The notes under the pieces: model-generated
The model's input: the letters and a program-made list of their open reading frames with translations, nothing else
Databases searched by the model: none
What the model was told of the DNA's origin: nothing
Made by a program: the position numbers and the translations under genes
From: a virus
Virus record (IMG/VR): IMGVR_UViG_3300032236_001613
Coordinates: 264,069-328,068 of that record
Strand: one strand, 5' to 3'
Length of the DNA: 64,000 bases
Shown here: positions 37,164-45,150 of the stretch, piece by piece
Layout of the letters: the number at the start of each line of letters is the position of its first letter
Position numbering within the stretch: the stretch's first letter is position 1

Positions 37164-38024
37164 TTACCCGAAAAAAGTTGCAGGATCGAATACAATAGGA
37201 ATCTCAATATCAGCAGTTGATCCAAGTGCAATCATTTCTTCAGATGCTTGAACTCGTAAAGGTTTGATAGAATTTTGTTCTCTTAGAAGATCTATATGAT
37301 CTTTAATAATGTTAAACATACTTCTGTCACAGTTTTCTATAAATTCTTTTATAAATTCTTGATCAGTTACTACTCCTGATGTAGTTTCAATAGCTACTAT
37401 AGAATCAGTAATTACATTTAGTGTAAGGTCAGTTAATTTATTAAAGCTCTTTTTAAATAATTCAGTTTTTTCTTCCTCGCTTAACTCATTATCGTTAACT
37501 AAATTAAAAATTCTTTGAGTTTCAAATGTTTGGCTAGCAGCTTGAGATAACTTTTTATAATTTAATGGGCGTACATGTACTTTTAAATTTGTAGATATTT
37601 CAATTAACTCGTTCCATTTAACATTAGAATATAAGCTATCGATAATTTGTTTTAAATCTACAGAATATGCAGCTTCGATACCTTTAACTGTTACATTAGC
37701 ATCCATTTTTTCGCCATAAGTAGCTAATCTTATTGCTACTAAAATAATATCTAAATCAATTTGGGGACATTCCCATGCATTTATTACATTAGGTAAACAA
37801 CTTTGTATAACATCAACTACAGCCTGTCCGTTTAATAGTGCATCAGGAGTTTTTAAAATTAACTCATCTTTAGCAGTCATGGAATAAACCGGGTATTCAC
37901 CATTTGCGCTAACATTTAAAGATCCTTCAGGCCAATAATTTCCGTTACTTGGAAACCGAATATAAATCTTTGGTTGCCTCATCATGCCCATTAAGGGATT
38001 GATTTTTTGAGGGGAATTTTGCAT
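37164..38024 (-). CDS. 26: Baseplate hub subunit gp26
   Basis: 286 residues, T4 gp26-type baseplate protein. Diagnostic stretches are YPVYSMTAKDELILKTPDAL, LNGQAVVDVIQSCLPNVINA and DLDIILVAIRLATYGEKMDA. The C-terminal half is helical. It lies on the minus strand between plus-strand genes, away from the main baseplate block. Its own promoter appears to be GATAAATA at 38063-38070, giving a ~33-base leader with a CGGAG ribosome site. In T4 gp26 helps to build the central hub, so it should act together with gp5 and the 1095-residue protein. Confidence 0.85.
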   Translation of the reverse strand: MQNSPQKINPLMGMMRQPKIYIRFPSNGNYWPEGSLNVSANGEYPVYSMTAKDELILKTPDALLNGQAVVDVIQSCLPNVINAWECPQIDLDIILVAIRLATYGEKMDANVTVKGIEAAYSVDLKQIIDSLYSNVKWNELIEISTNLKVHVRPLNYKKLSQAASQTFETQRIFNLVNDNELSEEEKTELFKKSFNKLTDLTLNVITDSIVAIETTSGVVTDQEFIKEFIENCDRSMFNIIKDHIDLLREQNSIKPLRVQASEEMIALGSTADIEIPIVFDPATFFG

Positions 38025-38062
38025 ATGTTAGACTCCGATAAATAATTGATGCTTTATAAAAA

Positions 38063-38070
38063 TATTTATC
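38063..38070 (-). promoter_or_regulatory. Late promoter motif for gp26
   Basis: GATAAATA on the minus strand; predicted start near 38057 and a ~33-base leader with CGGAG before the gp26 ATG. Confidence 0.55.
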
Positions 38071-38098
38071 TACGCAGTTAACCTGGAATTTTAAATAC

Positions 38099-40216
38099 AT
38101 GGCACCAGTATCGGGTACATTCGGAGATCAACAAGTAAATCTTGAAAATGCAGCTACAGAAGCTACATTACAAAAATTACTAGTTGCTATTACCGCAACT
38201 AGCAAAGAAGCTGCGGATGCTGTTGCTAAAATGGCAAAAAATGCTGGATTAGATCCAGAAAAAGTTAAACTTACAACAGCGTCTTTAACTGAATTAGAAA
38301 AATCTGCTGCTATTTTAGGTGGTGCATATGCTGGGTTAGAATACGCCAGTGATCAGTTAAAAGCTAAATTAACAGCCGCTGCAGGTCTTGTTGGTACTTT
38401 TACTTCTGGTACTGGCAAAGCTAGTGATTTATTTGGAGCTTTAGGAAAATTACCTGGACCTTTAGGCCTTGTCGGTACAGGATTTCAATTAGTATCTCAG
38501 TTTCAAGAACAACTTTTAAAAAGTTATCAAGAAATAAGTGCTTCGGGTGTTAATTTTAGCGGTAGTCTTATACAAATGCGAGTAGCTGCATCTAGCATGT
38601 ACTTGTCAATGGACCAGTTTAGTACTTTAGTAAAAAAGAATTCTGAATCATTTATTAATCTCGGCGGTGGAGTTGATAAGGGATTTCAAACTTTTTCTAG
38701 ATTAAGCAATAATTTGATTAATAGTCAACTAGGTGATCGTTTACTATCGTTAGGATATAGTTTTGAAGAAATAAATCAAGGATTAGCTAGCTATATCGGA
38801 ATGAGTGGACCACGTAGGGCCATAGACTTAGCTGATGAAAAAACTAAAGCAGCAATACTTACATCGTCGTCTGAATACTTAGAAAATTTAAATGCATTAT
38901 CTGAAATTACTGGTAAAAGTCGAGACAAACAGCAAGAAGAGCTAGATGCTGCTAGTAAAAATGCTGCTTTTCAAGCTAAACTAGCAACTATGTCGGAGGA
39001 CGAACGTAAAAAAGCATTAGCAGGAATGGCAAATGCATTAGCAATCGGTGGAAAAGGTGCTGTTGATGCGTTCCAATCTAAGTTAATGGGAATAGCACCA
39101 GATAAAGCCGGTGCCTTATTCCTTGCTACTGCAAGTAATGCAGCAAGAGTAGTTGAAGATTCTGTTGATATGGTTTATAATACTAGTATTGGTGTAAAAC
39201 AAATGGCTAGTACTACATTAAGAGAAGGGCTCAAAGCTGCTGGTCTTGATTTTCAAAAATTTTCTAATCAAACATTATATGCAATTATAAGACAAGGCGG
39301 ACCACTCGCTGATAGCTTACAGCAATTAGGGATTACAGCAAACAAAGCATCTACTATGACTGAAGAGCAAATACAGCAGATAATTGATAAAGCTGATGCC
39401 GATAGTAATGCTGCTGCCGAAGCTAGAGAAGCAGCCGAAAATCAAAAAGAAATTATGAAGATGGGACAAGAGTTATTAAAAGATTTAATGCCTATTTTCC
39501 GTGATTTAAAACCTTTAATACCTGGATTTTTAAGAAGTGTTACAGATATGATAGGGTTAATTAATAAAATTCCTGGTGGTTTAACAACATTGCTCGAAGC
39601 TATCGTAGCATTTTCTATTGGATCGAATGTGCTTAAAGGAGCATCTGCAGTTAAAAGTCTTATAAACGCCGGAGGTGCTGCTGCTGCTATTGGAAAAGAA
39701 GTTCCGGTTCTTACCGAAGCAGTTACTGCCGGTAAGGTTGCAACTAGCGCCGCTACCGGTACCGGGTTATTGGCTAAAGGCTCTGCTAAGTTGGGCGGTA
39801 AAATGCTATCTAAATTCATACCTGGTATTGGATTACTTGCTGGCGGAGCTGATGCCTATATGAGATTAGGAGAAGGAGATTATTTTGGAGCAGGACTAGC
39901 AGCAGCAGGAGGACTTGCCTCGTTAATACCCGGTGTTGGCGGAATAGTAGCAGCTGGATTTGACGTAGCAAATTTAGCAAGAGACTTGCATAAAAAGTCT
40001 GACGATAATAAAAAAGAAGAAAAATCCAAAAAAGATGATGCAAGCATACTTGATAATAAGGATGACGATATTAATAAAGAATTAATAACCGAATTAAAAC
40101 GGTTAAATACAATATCCGAAAATATGCTGCATACAATGCAACTAGTATCAAACGATATGAAACGCAGTGTTAGTGCTATTAATGGGTTAAACAAAAATTT
40201 ATATCCTGTGAGTTAA
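38099..40216 (+). CDS. Tail tape-measure-like protein
   Basis: 705 residues, Ala/Leu/Lys-rich and mostly helical. It includes a hydrophobic, Gly-rich section around residues 455-640 (IPGGLTTLLEAIVAFSIGSN, FGAGLAAAGGLASLIPGVGG) followed by a charged coiled coil (KKSDDNKKEEKSKKDD) and a helical end. This layout is that of tape-measure proteins, which set tail length and pass into the host envelope. T4 gp29 (590 residues) would be the counterpart; sequence similarity to it is not obvious to me. It ends three bases before gp20. A TTTAAATA motif sits one base before the ATG, too close for a T4-type start. Confidence 0.7.
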   Translation: MAPVSGTFGDQQVNLENAATEATLQKLLVAITATSKEAADAVAKMAKNAGLDPEKVKLTTASLTELEKSAAILGGAYAGLEYASDQLKAKLTAAAGLVGTFTSGTGKASDLFGALGKLPGPLGLVGTGFQLVSQFQEQLLKSYQEISASGVNFSGSLIQMRVAASSMYLSMDQFSTLVKKNSESFINLGGGVDKGFQTFSRLSNNLINSQLGDRLLSLGYSFEEINQGLASYIGMSGPRRAIDLADEKTKAAILTSSSEYLENLNALSEITGKSRDKQQEELDAASKNAAFQAKLATMSEDERKKALAGMANALAIGGKGAVDAFQSKLMGIAPDKAGALFLATASNAARVVEDSVDMVYNTSIGVKQMASTTLREGLKAAGLDFQKFSNQTLYAIIRQGGPLADSLQQLGITANKASTMTEEQIQQIIDKADADSNAAAEAREAAENQKEIMKMGQELLKDLMPIFRDLKPLIPGFLRSVTDMIGLINKIPGGLTTLLEAIVAFSIGSNVLKGASAVKSLINAGGAAAAIGKEVPVLTEAVTAGKVATSAATGTGLLAKGSAKLGGKMLSKFIPGIGLLAGGADAYMRLGEGDYFGAGLAAAGGLASLIPGVGGIVAAGFDVANLARDLHKKSDDNKKEEKSKKDDASILDNKDDDINKELITELKRLNTISENMLHTMQLVSNDMKRSVSAINGLNKNLYPVS

Positions 40217-40219
40217 AAT

Positions 40220-41962
40220 ATGTCATGGAAACGTTACTTTACACCTGTTAATACCACAGGACAGATGAGTCCTGTAAGTCAATCAAGCCGTGCCAATCCT
40301 ACTAGAACTAATTATAGTTCTTATTTGCCCGATGTTTATAGCGGGCATCCTAATCGTTTAGAAAGATACGCACAGTATGATACTATGGACATGGATCCTG
40401 AAGTTAATGCTGCTTTTGACATTTTAGCTGAATTTTGTACACAAATGAACGATGAGAATGGTACTCCATTCCAAGTATTCTTCAAAGATCAAGCTACTAG
40501 CACCGAAGTTAAGATTATTAAGAAGTATATGCAGCAATGGTCTAAACTAAACAAGTTTGGAACACGTATTTTTAAGATTGTACGCAATACTTTTAAGTAT
40601 GGTGACTGCTTTTTTATTAGAGATCCCGAAACATTATCATGGTTTTACATAGATCCTAGTAAGGTTGATAAAGTTATTGTCAACGAAAGTGAAGGTAAAA
40701 AACCCGAACAGTATGTTATACGTGACATAAATGTTAATTTTCAAAATTTAACAGTAACACAGATTAATCCTAGCAATCAAAATACTACTCCTGGCGGCAC
40801 AGCATATGTTACAGGCGGTGCACAACAACGAGGAATGGTTGGTGCTTACCCACAAAGTGCTGGAAATCGTTTCCAAATCAATCAAAATCAATGGGCAATT
40901 GATGCAGAACATGTTATTCACCTTAGCTTAAGCGAAGGAATTGATAACAATTTTCCGTTTGGCAATAGTTTAATGGAAACAATCTTCAAAGTCTATAAAC
41001 AAAAAGAACTTTTAGAAGACGCTATTATTATATATCGTGTACAACGTGCACCAGAAAGACGTATATTCTACATTGATGTAGGTAACATGCCATCGCACTT
41101 AGCAATGAGCTTTGTAGAACGTGTTAAAAATGAAGTAAATCAACGACGTATTCCTAGTGTTACAGGTGGTGGACAAAGCGTTATAGACTCAGGTTTCAAT
41201 CCTTTATCTATTAACGAAGACTATTTCTTCCCACAAACTGCAGAAGGACGTGGAAGTAAGGTAACAACTTTACCTGGCGGCACAAATTTAGGTGAAATTA
41301 GCGATTTGCTATTCTTTACACAGAAATTAATGCGTGCATTGCGTATTCCTAGTAGCTATTTGCCTACAGGAACTAGCGATAGCGAAACTGTTTTTAGTGA
41401 TGGCAGAGTAGGTACAGCTTATATTCAAGAACTACGCTTTAACAATTACTGCGAGCGTTTACAAAGCTTAATGAATGAACAGTTTGATACTGAATTTAAG
41501 ATGTATTTGTACAAAAAGGGTATGAATATTGACCCTAACTTGTTCGAAGTTAAGTTTAATCCGCCACAAAACTTTGCTGCACATCGTCAAGTAGAAATGG
41601 ATACTGCTAGAGTTTCGACCTACGGAGCAATATCTGAAGTACCTCACTTAAGCAAACGTTTTGCTCTAAAGAGATTCTTAGGATTAACCGCAGAAGAAAT
41701 TGCAGAAAACGAACAAATGTGGCGAGAAGAAAATGTTGATGTTGATTCTAAAGGTGATGCACAAAGCGATTTACGCTCTGTTGGTATAACAAGTGCAGGG
41801 CTTGGTGGCGATTTAGATACATTAGGTGGCTCAGATTTGGGTCCAGAATCGTTGCAAAATGCAGACATGACCACACCTGGAGCATCTCCTGTAGGAACAA
41901 CTGCACCTGCTGGCGGAGCAGCAGCACCCGCTGGTGGCGGAGCAGCACCTCCTGCACCATAA
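40220..41962 (+). CDS. 20: Portal vertex protein gp20
   Basis: 580 residues, T4 gp20 family, the dodecameric portal for DNA packaging and for head-tail joining. Characteristic segments are YDTMDMDPEVNAAFDILAEF, RIFKIVRNTFKYGDCFFIRD, FPFGNSLMETIFKVYKQKEL, RVQRAPERRIFYIDVGNMP and DGRVGTAYIQELRFNNYCER. The C-terminus is an Ala/Gly/Pro-rich tail, probably flexible, and accounts for most of the extra length over T4 (524). It leads the conserved order 20-(67)-(68)-21-22-23. This is a secure call. Confidence 0.97.
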   Translation: MSWKRYFTPVNTTGQMSPVSQSSRANPTRTNYSSYLPDVYSGHPNRLERYAQYDTMDMDPEVNAAFDILAEFCTQMNDENGTPFQVFFKDQATSTEVKIIKKYMQQWSKLNKFGTRIFKIVRNTFKYGDCFFIRDPETLSWFYIDPSKVDKVIVNESEGKKPEQYVIRDINVNFQNLTVTQINPSNQNTTPGGTAYVTGGAQQRGMVGAYPQSAGNRFQINQNQWAIDAEHVIHLSLSEGIDNNFPFGNSLMETIFKVYKQKELLEDAIIIYRVQRAPERRIFYIDVGNMPSHLAMSFVERVKNEVNQRRIPSVTGGGQSVIDSGFNPLSINEDYFFPQTAEGRGSKVTTLPGGTNLGEISDLLFFTQKLMRALRIPSSYLPTGTSDSETVFSDGRVGTAYIQELRFNNYCERLQSLMNEQFDTEFKMYLYKKGMNIDPNLFEVKFNPPQNFAAHRQVEMDTARVSTYGAISEVPHLSKRFALKRFLGLTAEEIAENEQMWREENVDVDSKGDAQSDLRSVGITSAGLGGDLDTLGGSDLGPESLQNADMTTPGASPVGTTAPAGGAAAPAGGGAAPPAP

Positions 41963-41964
41963 AA

Positions 41965-41972
41965 TATAAATA
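41965..41972 (+). promoter_or_regulatory. Perfect TATAAATA placing +1 on the ATG at 41978
   Basis: Exact T4 late consensus. With T4 geometry (last A at -6) +1 is the A of the ATG. No Shine-Dalgarno sequence is present. Confidence 0.75.
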
Positions 41973-41977
41973 AGAAT

Positions 41978-42223
41978 ATGCTATTAAGAGAATTTGTATA
42001 CTTTGATGCAGACGAAGCCGGGATGAAAGAGAAGAATCGCTATGATTCCGATCATGATTTAAGCATCTTAAAGATGAGCGATCTTAGAAAAAGCCGTTTA
42101 ACTCTACGCATGTTAAACGATTTACGTAAAGCAGGCGATGCTAAAGAGAAAGAACAAAAAGAAGATCTAGAGCTAGTAAGAAAAATGTACGCAGCACCTG
42201 CACCACAACAAGGTGCAATGTAA
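41978..42223 (+). CDS. Small prohead core-region protein (gp67 position)
   Basis: 81 residues, highly charged and helical: FVYFDADEAGMKEKNRYDSD, then SDLRKSRLTLRMLNDLRKAG and an Ala/Pro/Gln end. T4 has the 80-residue core protein gp67 at this place between gp20 and gp21; position and length fit, but sequence similarity is not clear. It has no ribosome-binding site. A perfect TATAAATA ends five bases before the ATG, so transcription is predicted to begin on the ATG. Confidence 0.75.
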   Translation: MLLREFVYFDADEAGMKEKNRYDSDHDLSILKMSDLRKSRLTLRMLNDLRKAGDAKEKEQKEDLELVRKMYAAPAPQQGAM

Positions 42224-42307
42224 AATTATAAAAATTTGAGATTTTTCTATCTCAAAGACCAAAATCTTCAGTTTTTGGCCTATTTGGCATAAGTATTCTA
42301 CAATGTC

Positions 42308-42315
42308 TGTAAATA
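42308..42315 (+). promoter_or_regulatory. Late promoter motif before the acidic core protein
   Basis: TGTAAATA with a ~41-base leader to 42362. The same gap (42224-42361) has two hairpins: TTTGAGAT/ATCTCAAA (8 bp) and CCAAAA/TTTTGG (6 bp), neither followed by a T-run. Confidence 0.5.
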
Positions 42316-42361
42316 ATAAACGACAGCCTTGCTAGTTTTTAAAACATAAGGAGACCACGCA

Positions 42362-43378
42362 ATGTCTAATAAATTTGAAAAGTTACTAGACTATCTAGTC
42401 AACGAAGAGCATGAAAAAGCTAACGAGCTTTTCCATGAGATCGTTGTAGAAAAGTCAAGATCAATCTACGAAAATCTAATTTCTGAAGAAGCTGATGACG
42501 AGGAAATGGACGAGTCACGCGAAGAAGATGACGAGGAAATGGACGAGTCACGCGAAGAAGATGACGAGGAAATGGACGAGTCACGCGAAGAAGATGACGA
42601 GGAAATGGACGAGTCAATGATGGACGACGAAGAAATGGATGAGTCAATGATGGACGACGAAAGCATGTACGAAATCGGCGGAGATGCATCCGACGATATG
42701 GTCGGTGACGTTTCAGATGATTCAATGGACGGCGGCATGGGCGGCATGGACGATATGCACGACCTAGGCGACGAACCAAGCCTTGGCACCGAATTAGGTA
42801 GCGAAGGTACAGAACAGAATTTACTTGATAAACTCGATCAGCTAGAAGCCAAGCTTGATGCAATCATTGCTGGTGAAAAGCATGAAGAAGAGGAAAATCC
42901 AGATATTCACGGTCATGAAATGGACAGTCTAACCACTAGCGACGAAGACGAATCGGACGATATGGATATGGATATGGACAGCGAAGAAGACAGTGAAGAA
43001 GAAGATGAAGAAGATATGGACGAACAGCTAGTACGTGAGTACAGAGAAATCGTTCGTAAAGGCAAAGATTACACAGCCGGAAGTCCAAACGAGGAAGGTA
43101 GTGTACATAAGAAGAGTGCTATTAACACCAATCTATCAAGTCTACCAAGTTCAAAAGCAAATGCTAAAAACATTGCTCAGAACGGTAAAGGTGATAGCGA
43201 AGACGGAAATAAGACCAATATGGGTCCTAATGCCAAGAGTCTTGCTGGTGGCGTAAAAGGTAAGTTTACTGACGGGTCGACATTAAATGTTGACGGAAAG
43301 CAAACTAAGGGTTACGACAAGAGCACTAAGAAGCCAGCTAAGGAAAAGAGCGTTAATAGTAAAGACGTTCTTCCATAA
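42362..43378 (+). CDS. Acidic prohead core protein with tandem repeats (gp68-like)
   Basis: 338 residues. The N-terminal 45 residues (KFEKLLDYLVNEEHEKANEL, then FHEIVVEKSRSIYENLI) resemble prohead core proteins next to gp21 in T4-like phages. Then follows an extremely acidic region with an 11-residue repeat DDEEMDESREE in almost four copies, a Met/Asp/Gly-rich part, and a basic, Lys/Ser/Asn-rich end. Such acidic proteins act inside the prohead as scaffold and are usually cleaved by gp21. An AAGGAGA ribosome site precedes the ATG and a TGTAAATA motif lies about 46 bases upstream. Confidence 0.78.
   Translation: MSNKFEKLLDYLVNEEHEKANELFHEIVVEKSRSIYENLISEEADDEEMDESREEDDEEMDESREEDDEEMDESREEDDEEMDESMMDDEEMDESMMDDESMYEIGGDASDDMVGDVSDDSMDGGMGGMDDMHDLGDEPSLGTELGSEGTEQNLLDKLDQLEAKLDAIIAGEKHEEEENPDIHGHEMDSLTTSDEDESDDMDMDMDSEEDSEEEDEEDMDEQLVREYREIVRKGKDYTAGSPNEEGSVHKKSAINTNLSSLPSSKANAKNIAQNGKGDSEDGNKTNMGPNAKSLAGGVKGKFTDGSTLNVDGKQTKGYDKSTKKPAKEKSVNSKDVLP
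42494..42616 (+). repeat. 33-bp tandem repeat, 3.7 copies
   Basis: Three identical 33-base units start at 42494, 42527 and 42560, followed by a 24-base partial copy to 42616. Each unit encodes DDEEMDESREE, so the frame is kept. A second, 30-base degenerate unit (MDDEEMDESM type) follows at once. Perfect identity suggests recent expansion by slippage or recombination. Confidence 0.95.
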
Positions 43379-43390
43379 TAAGGAACAGGG

Positions 43391-44020
43391 ATGAAATTAT
43401 CTTACTTAAGAGAGCATCTAAGTTTCGATCAGGCAAGAGTTGTACTTGAGTCTGACGATAAGGATGGCAAGAATCTTTATCTTAAAGGTATTGCCATCCA
43501 AGGCGGAATACGTAATGCAAATCAACGTGTTTATCCTGTCGAAGAAATTACCAATGCTGTCAAAACTCTAAATGATCAGATCCAAAATGGATACTCAGTA
43601 TTAGGTGAGGTTGATCATCCTGATGACCTTAAAGTTAATTTGGACCGCGTCAGCCATATGATTACAGATATGTGGATGGACGGTCCTAACGGATATGGGA
43701 AGATGAAAATTCTTCCCACTCCTATGGGCAATCTTATTCGTACCATGCTCGAAAGTGGTGTAAAACTAGGCGTCAGTAGCAGAGGCAGCGGCAACGTTGA
43801 CGAACGCACCGGCCAAGTAGCTGATTTTGAGATTATCACAGTCGATATAGTAGCTCAACCTTCTGCGCCAGGAGCTTATCCTACACCGGTTTATGAACAC
43901 TTAATGAACGCAAGAGGTGGTCATAGAGCTTATAGGGTCGCGCAAGAAAGTAAAGAAGATCCAAAAACTCAGCAGTATCTCCGTGAGGCGATGCTGAATA
44001 TTATTAAAGGTTTGAAATAA
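43391..44020 (+). CDS. 21: Prohead protease gp21
   Basis: 209 residues, T4 gp21 family of prohead maturation proteases. It cleaves scaffold and capsid proteins after (L/I)-X-E. Catalytic residues visible are His76 in LGEVDHPDD and Ser129/130 in KLGVSSRGSG; the third member probably lies in the downstream DFEIITVDIVAQPSAPGAYP block, which is also typical. AAGGAACAGGG gives a strong ribosome site. It is located between the core proteins and scaffold gp22, as in T4. Confidence 0.95.
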   Translation: MKLSYLREHLSFDQARVVLESDDKDGKNLYLKGIAIQGGIRNANQRVYPVEEITNAVKTLNDQIQNGYSVLGEVDHPDDLKVNLDRVSHMITDMWMDGPNGYGKMKILPTPMGNLIRTMLESGVKLGVSSRGSGNVDERTGQVADFEIITVDIVAQPSAPGAYPTPVYEHLMNARGGHRAYRVAQESKEDPKTQQYLREAMLNIIKGLK

Positions 44021-44037
44021 CCTTAAAGGGAGATGTG

Positions 44038-45129
44038 ATGTTGGACGCATTCAAACAATTAGTAGAATCAGGCGTAATGACAGAAGAGACGAAATCAGTA
44101 GTCGAAGCTGCTTTTGCTGCTAAAATTCAAGAGAATCGCGATCAAATCACCGCTCAACTTCGTGAAGAATTTGCTCAAAAATATACACACGATAAGGGTG
44201 TTATGGTTGAAGCAATCGACAAGATGTTAAGCGAGAGATTGGCCGCCGAAATGGCTGAGCTTGTAGAAGATAAAAAGACACTAGTTCAGGCTAGTGTTGA
44301 TTATCAAAACAAAATGACTGATGATGCTAAAGTATTAGAATCATTTGTTATGAGCCAGCTAGGAAAAGAATTAGTAGAATTCCAAAGCGATCGTAAGAAA
44401 GTTGCTGAGAATTTTTCTAAATTAGAACAATTTGTTGTACATGCATTAGCTAAAGAAATTTCAGAATTTGCTCAAGACAAGAAAGACCTTGCTGAAACCA
44501 AAGTTAAACTTGTTAGAGAAGCTAAAGCAAAGTTTGAACAGATTAAAAACGAGTTTATTGAACGTGGTGCTAAAGTCGTTGAAAACGCAGTAACTAAGAA
44601 TCTTAATAGAGAGATCACTCAATTGAAAGAAGATATCGATAGTGCTCGTAACAACGAATTTGGACGTCGTTTATTTGAAGCATTTGCTAACGAATATTCA
44701 ACTTCTTATCTTAACGAAAAATCAGAAACAAGTAAATTGTTAAAGATTATCGAAAAGAAAGAACAAGAACTTTCCGAAGCAAAAACAGCTTTAAAAGAGA
44801 AAGAAACTATTGTTGAGTCAAAGGAACGCGAAATTCGTGTTGCTAAAGACACAGCAGAGCGTAAGGCTCTATTAGGCGAAATGTTAGCTCCATTAGGTGC
44901 TGACAAAAGAGAGATTATGCGCAGTCTATTAGAAAACGTACAGACTTCTAAATTGAGTGTTGCATTTGACAAATACCTACCCGCAGTGATGGAAGGCGAT
45001 AAGAAGAAAGTGGCGAAAGCTACTTTAACTGAGTCGACTGCTGTAACAGGCGATCGCGAAGTAAAGAGTCAGCCACAGGTAGGCTCAGATAACATTTTAG
45101 AGATCCGCAAGTTAGCGGGACTAAAGTAA
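44038..45129 (+). CDS. 22: Prohead scaffolding core protein gp22
   Basis: 363 residues, almost entirely charged coiled coil, as expected for the major scaffold that shapes the prohead and is degraded by gp21. Segments such as LVEDKKTLVQASVDYQNKM, FGRRLFEAFANEYSTSYLNE and ERKALLGEMLAPLGADKREI match aquatic T4-like gp22. I place the start at the ATG at 44038, five bases after AAAGGGAGA, rather than at the GTG one codon before. It ends EIRKLAGLK, a tail shared with the protein encoded at 36226. Candidate gp21 sites (L/I-X-E) occur several times. Confidence 0.92.
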   Translation: MLDAFKQLVESGVMTEETKSVVEAAFAAKIQENRDQITAQLREEFAQKYTHDKGVMVEAIDKMLSERLAAEMAELVEDKKTLVQASVDYQNKMTDDAKVLESFVMSQLGKELVEFQSDRKKVAENFSKLEQFVVHALAKEISEFAQDKKDLAETKVKLVREAKAKFEQIKNEFIERGAKVVENAVTKNLNREITQLKEDIDSARNNEFGRRLFEAFANEYSTSYLNEKSETSKLLKIIEKKEQELSEAKTALKEKETIVESKEREIRVAKDTAERKALLGEMLAPLGADKREIMRSLLENVQTSKLSVAFDKYLPAVMEGDKKKVAKATLTESTAVTGDREVKSQPQVGSDNILEIRKLAGLK

Positions 45130-45150
45130 CTATTATTCAAGGAGACATTA

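Noticed and set aside
38089-38098. TTTAAATA as late promoter for the tape-measure-like gene
   Set aside because: It ends one base before the ATG, so T4 geometry would start transcription inside the coding sequence.
39442-40194. Antisense ORFs opposite the tape-measure-like gene
   Set aside because: Low-complexity Leu/Ala/Ser shadows of an Ala/Gly-rich coding sequence.
42420-42863. Antisense ORFs over the acidic core gene
   Set aside because: Open only because the GAC/GAA-rich repeat lacks stop codons on the other strand; products are Arg/Pro or Ser repeats.
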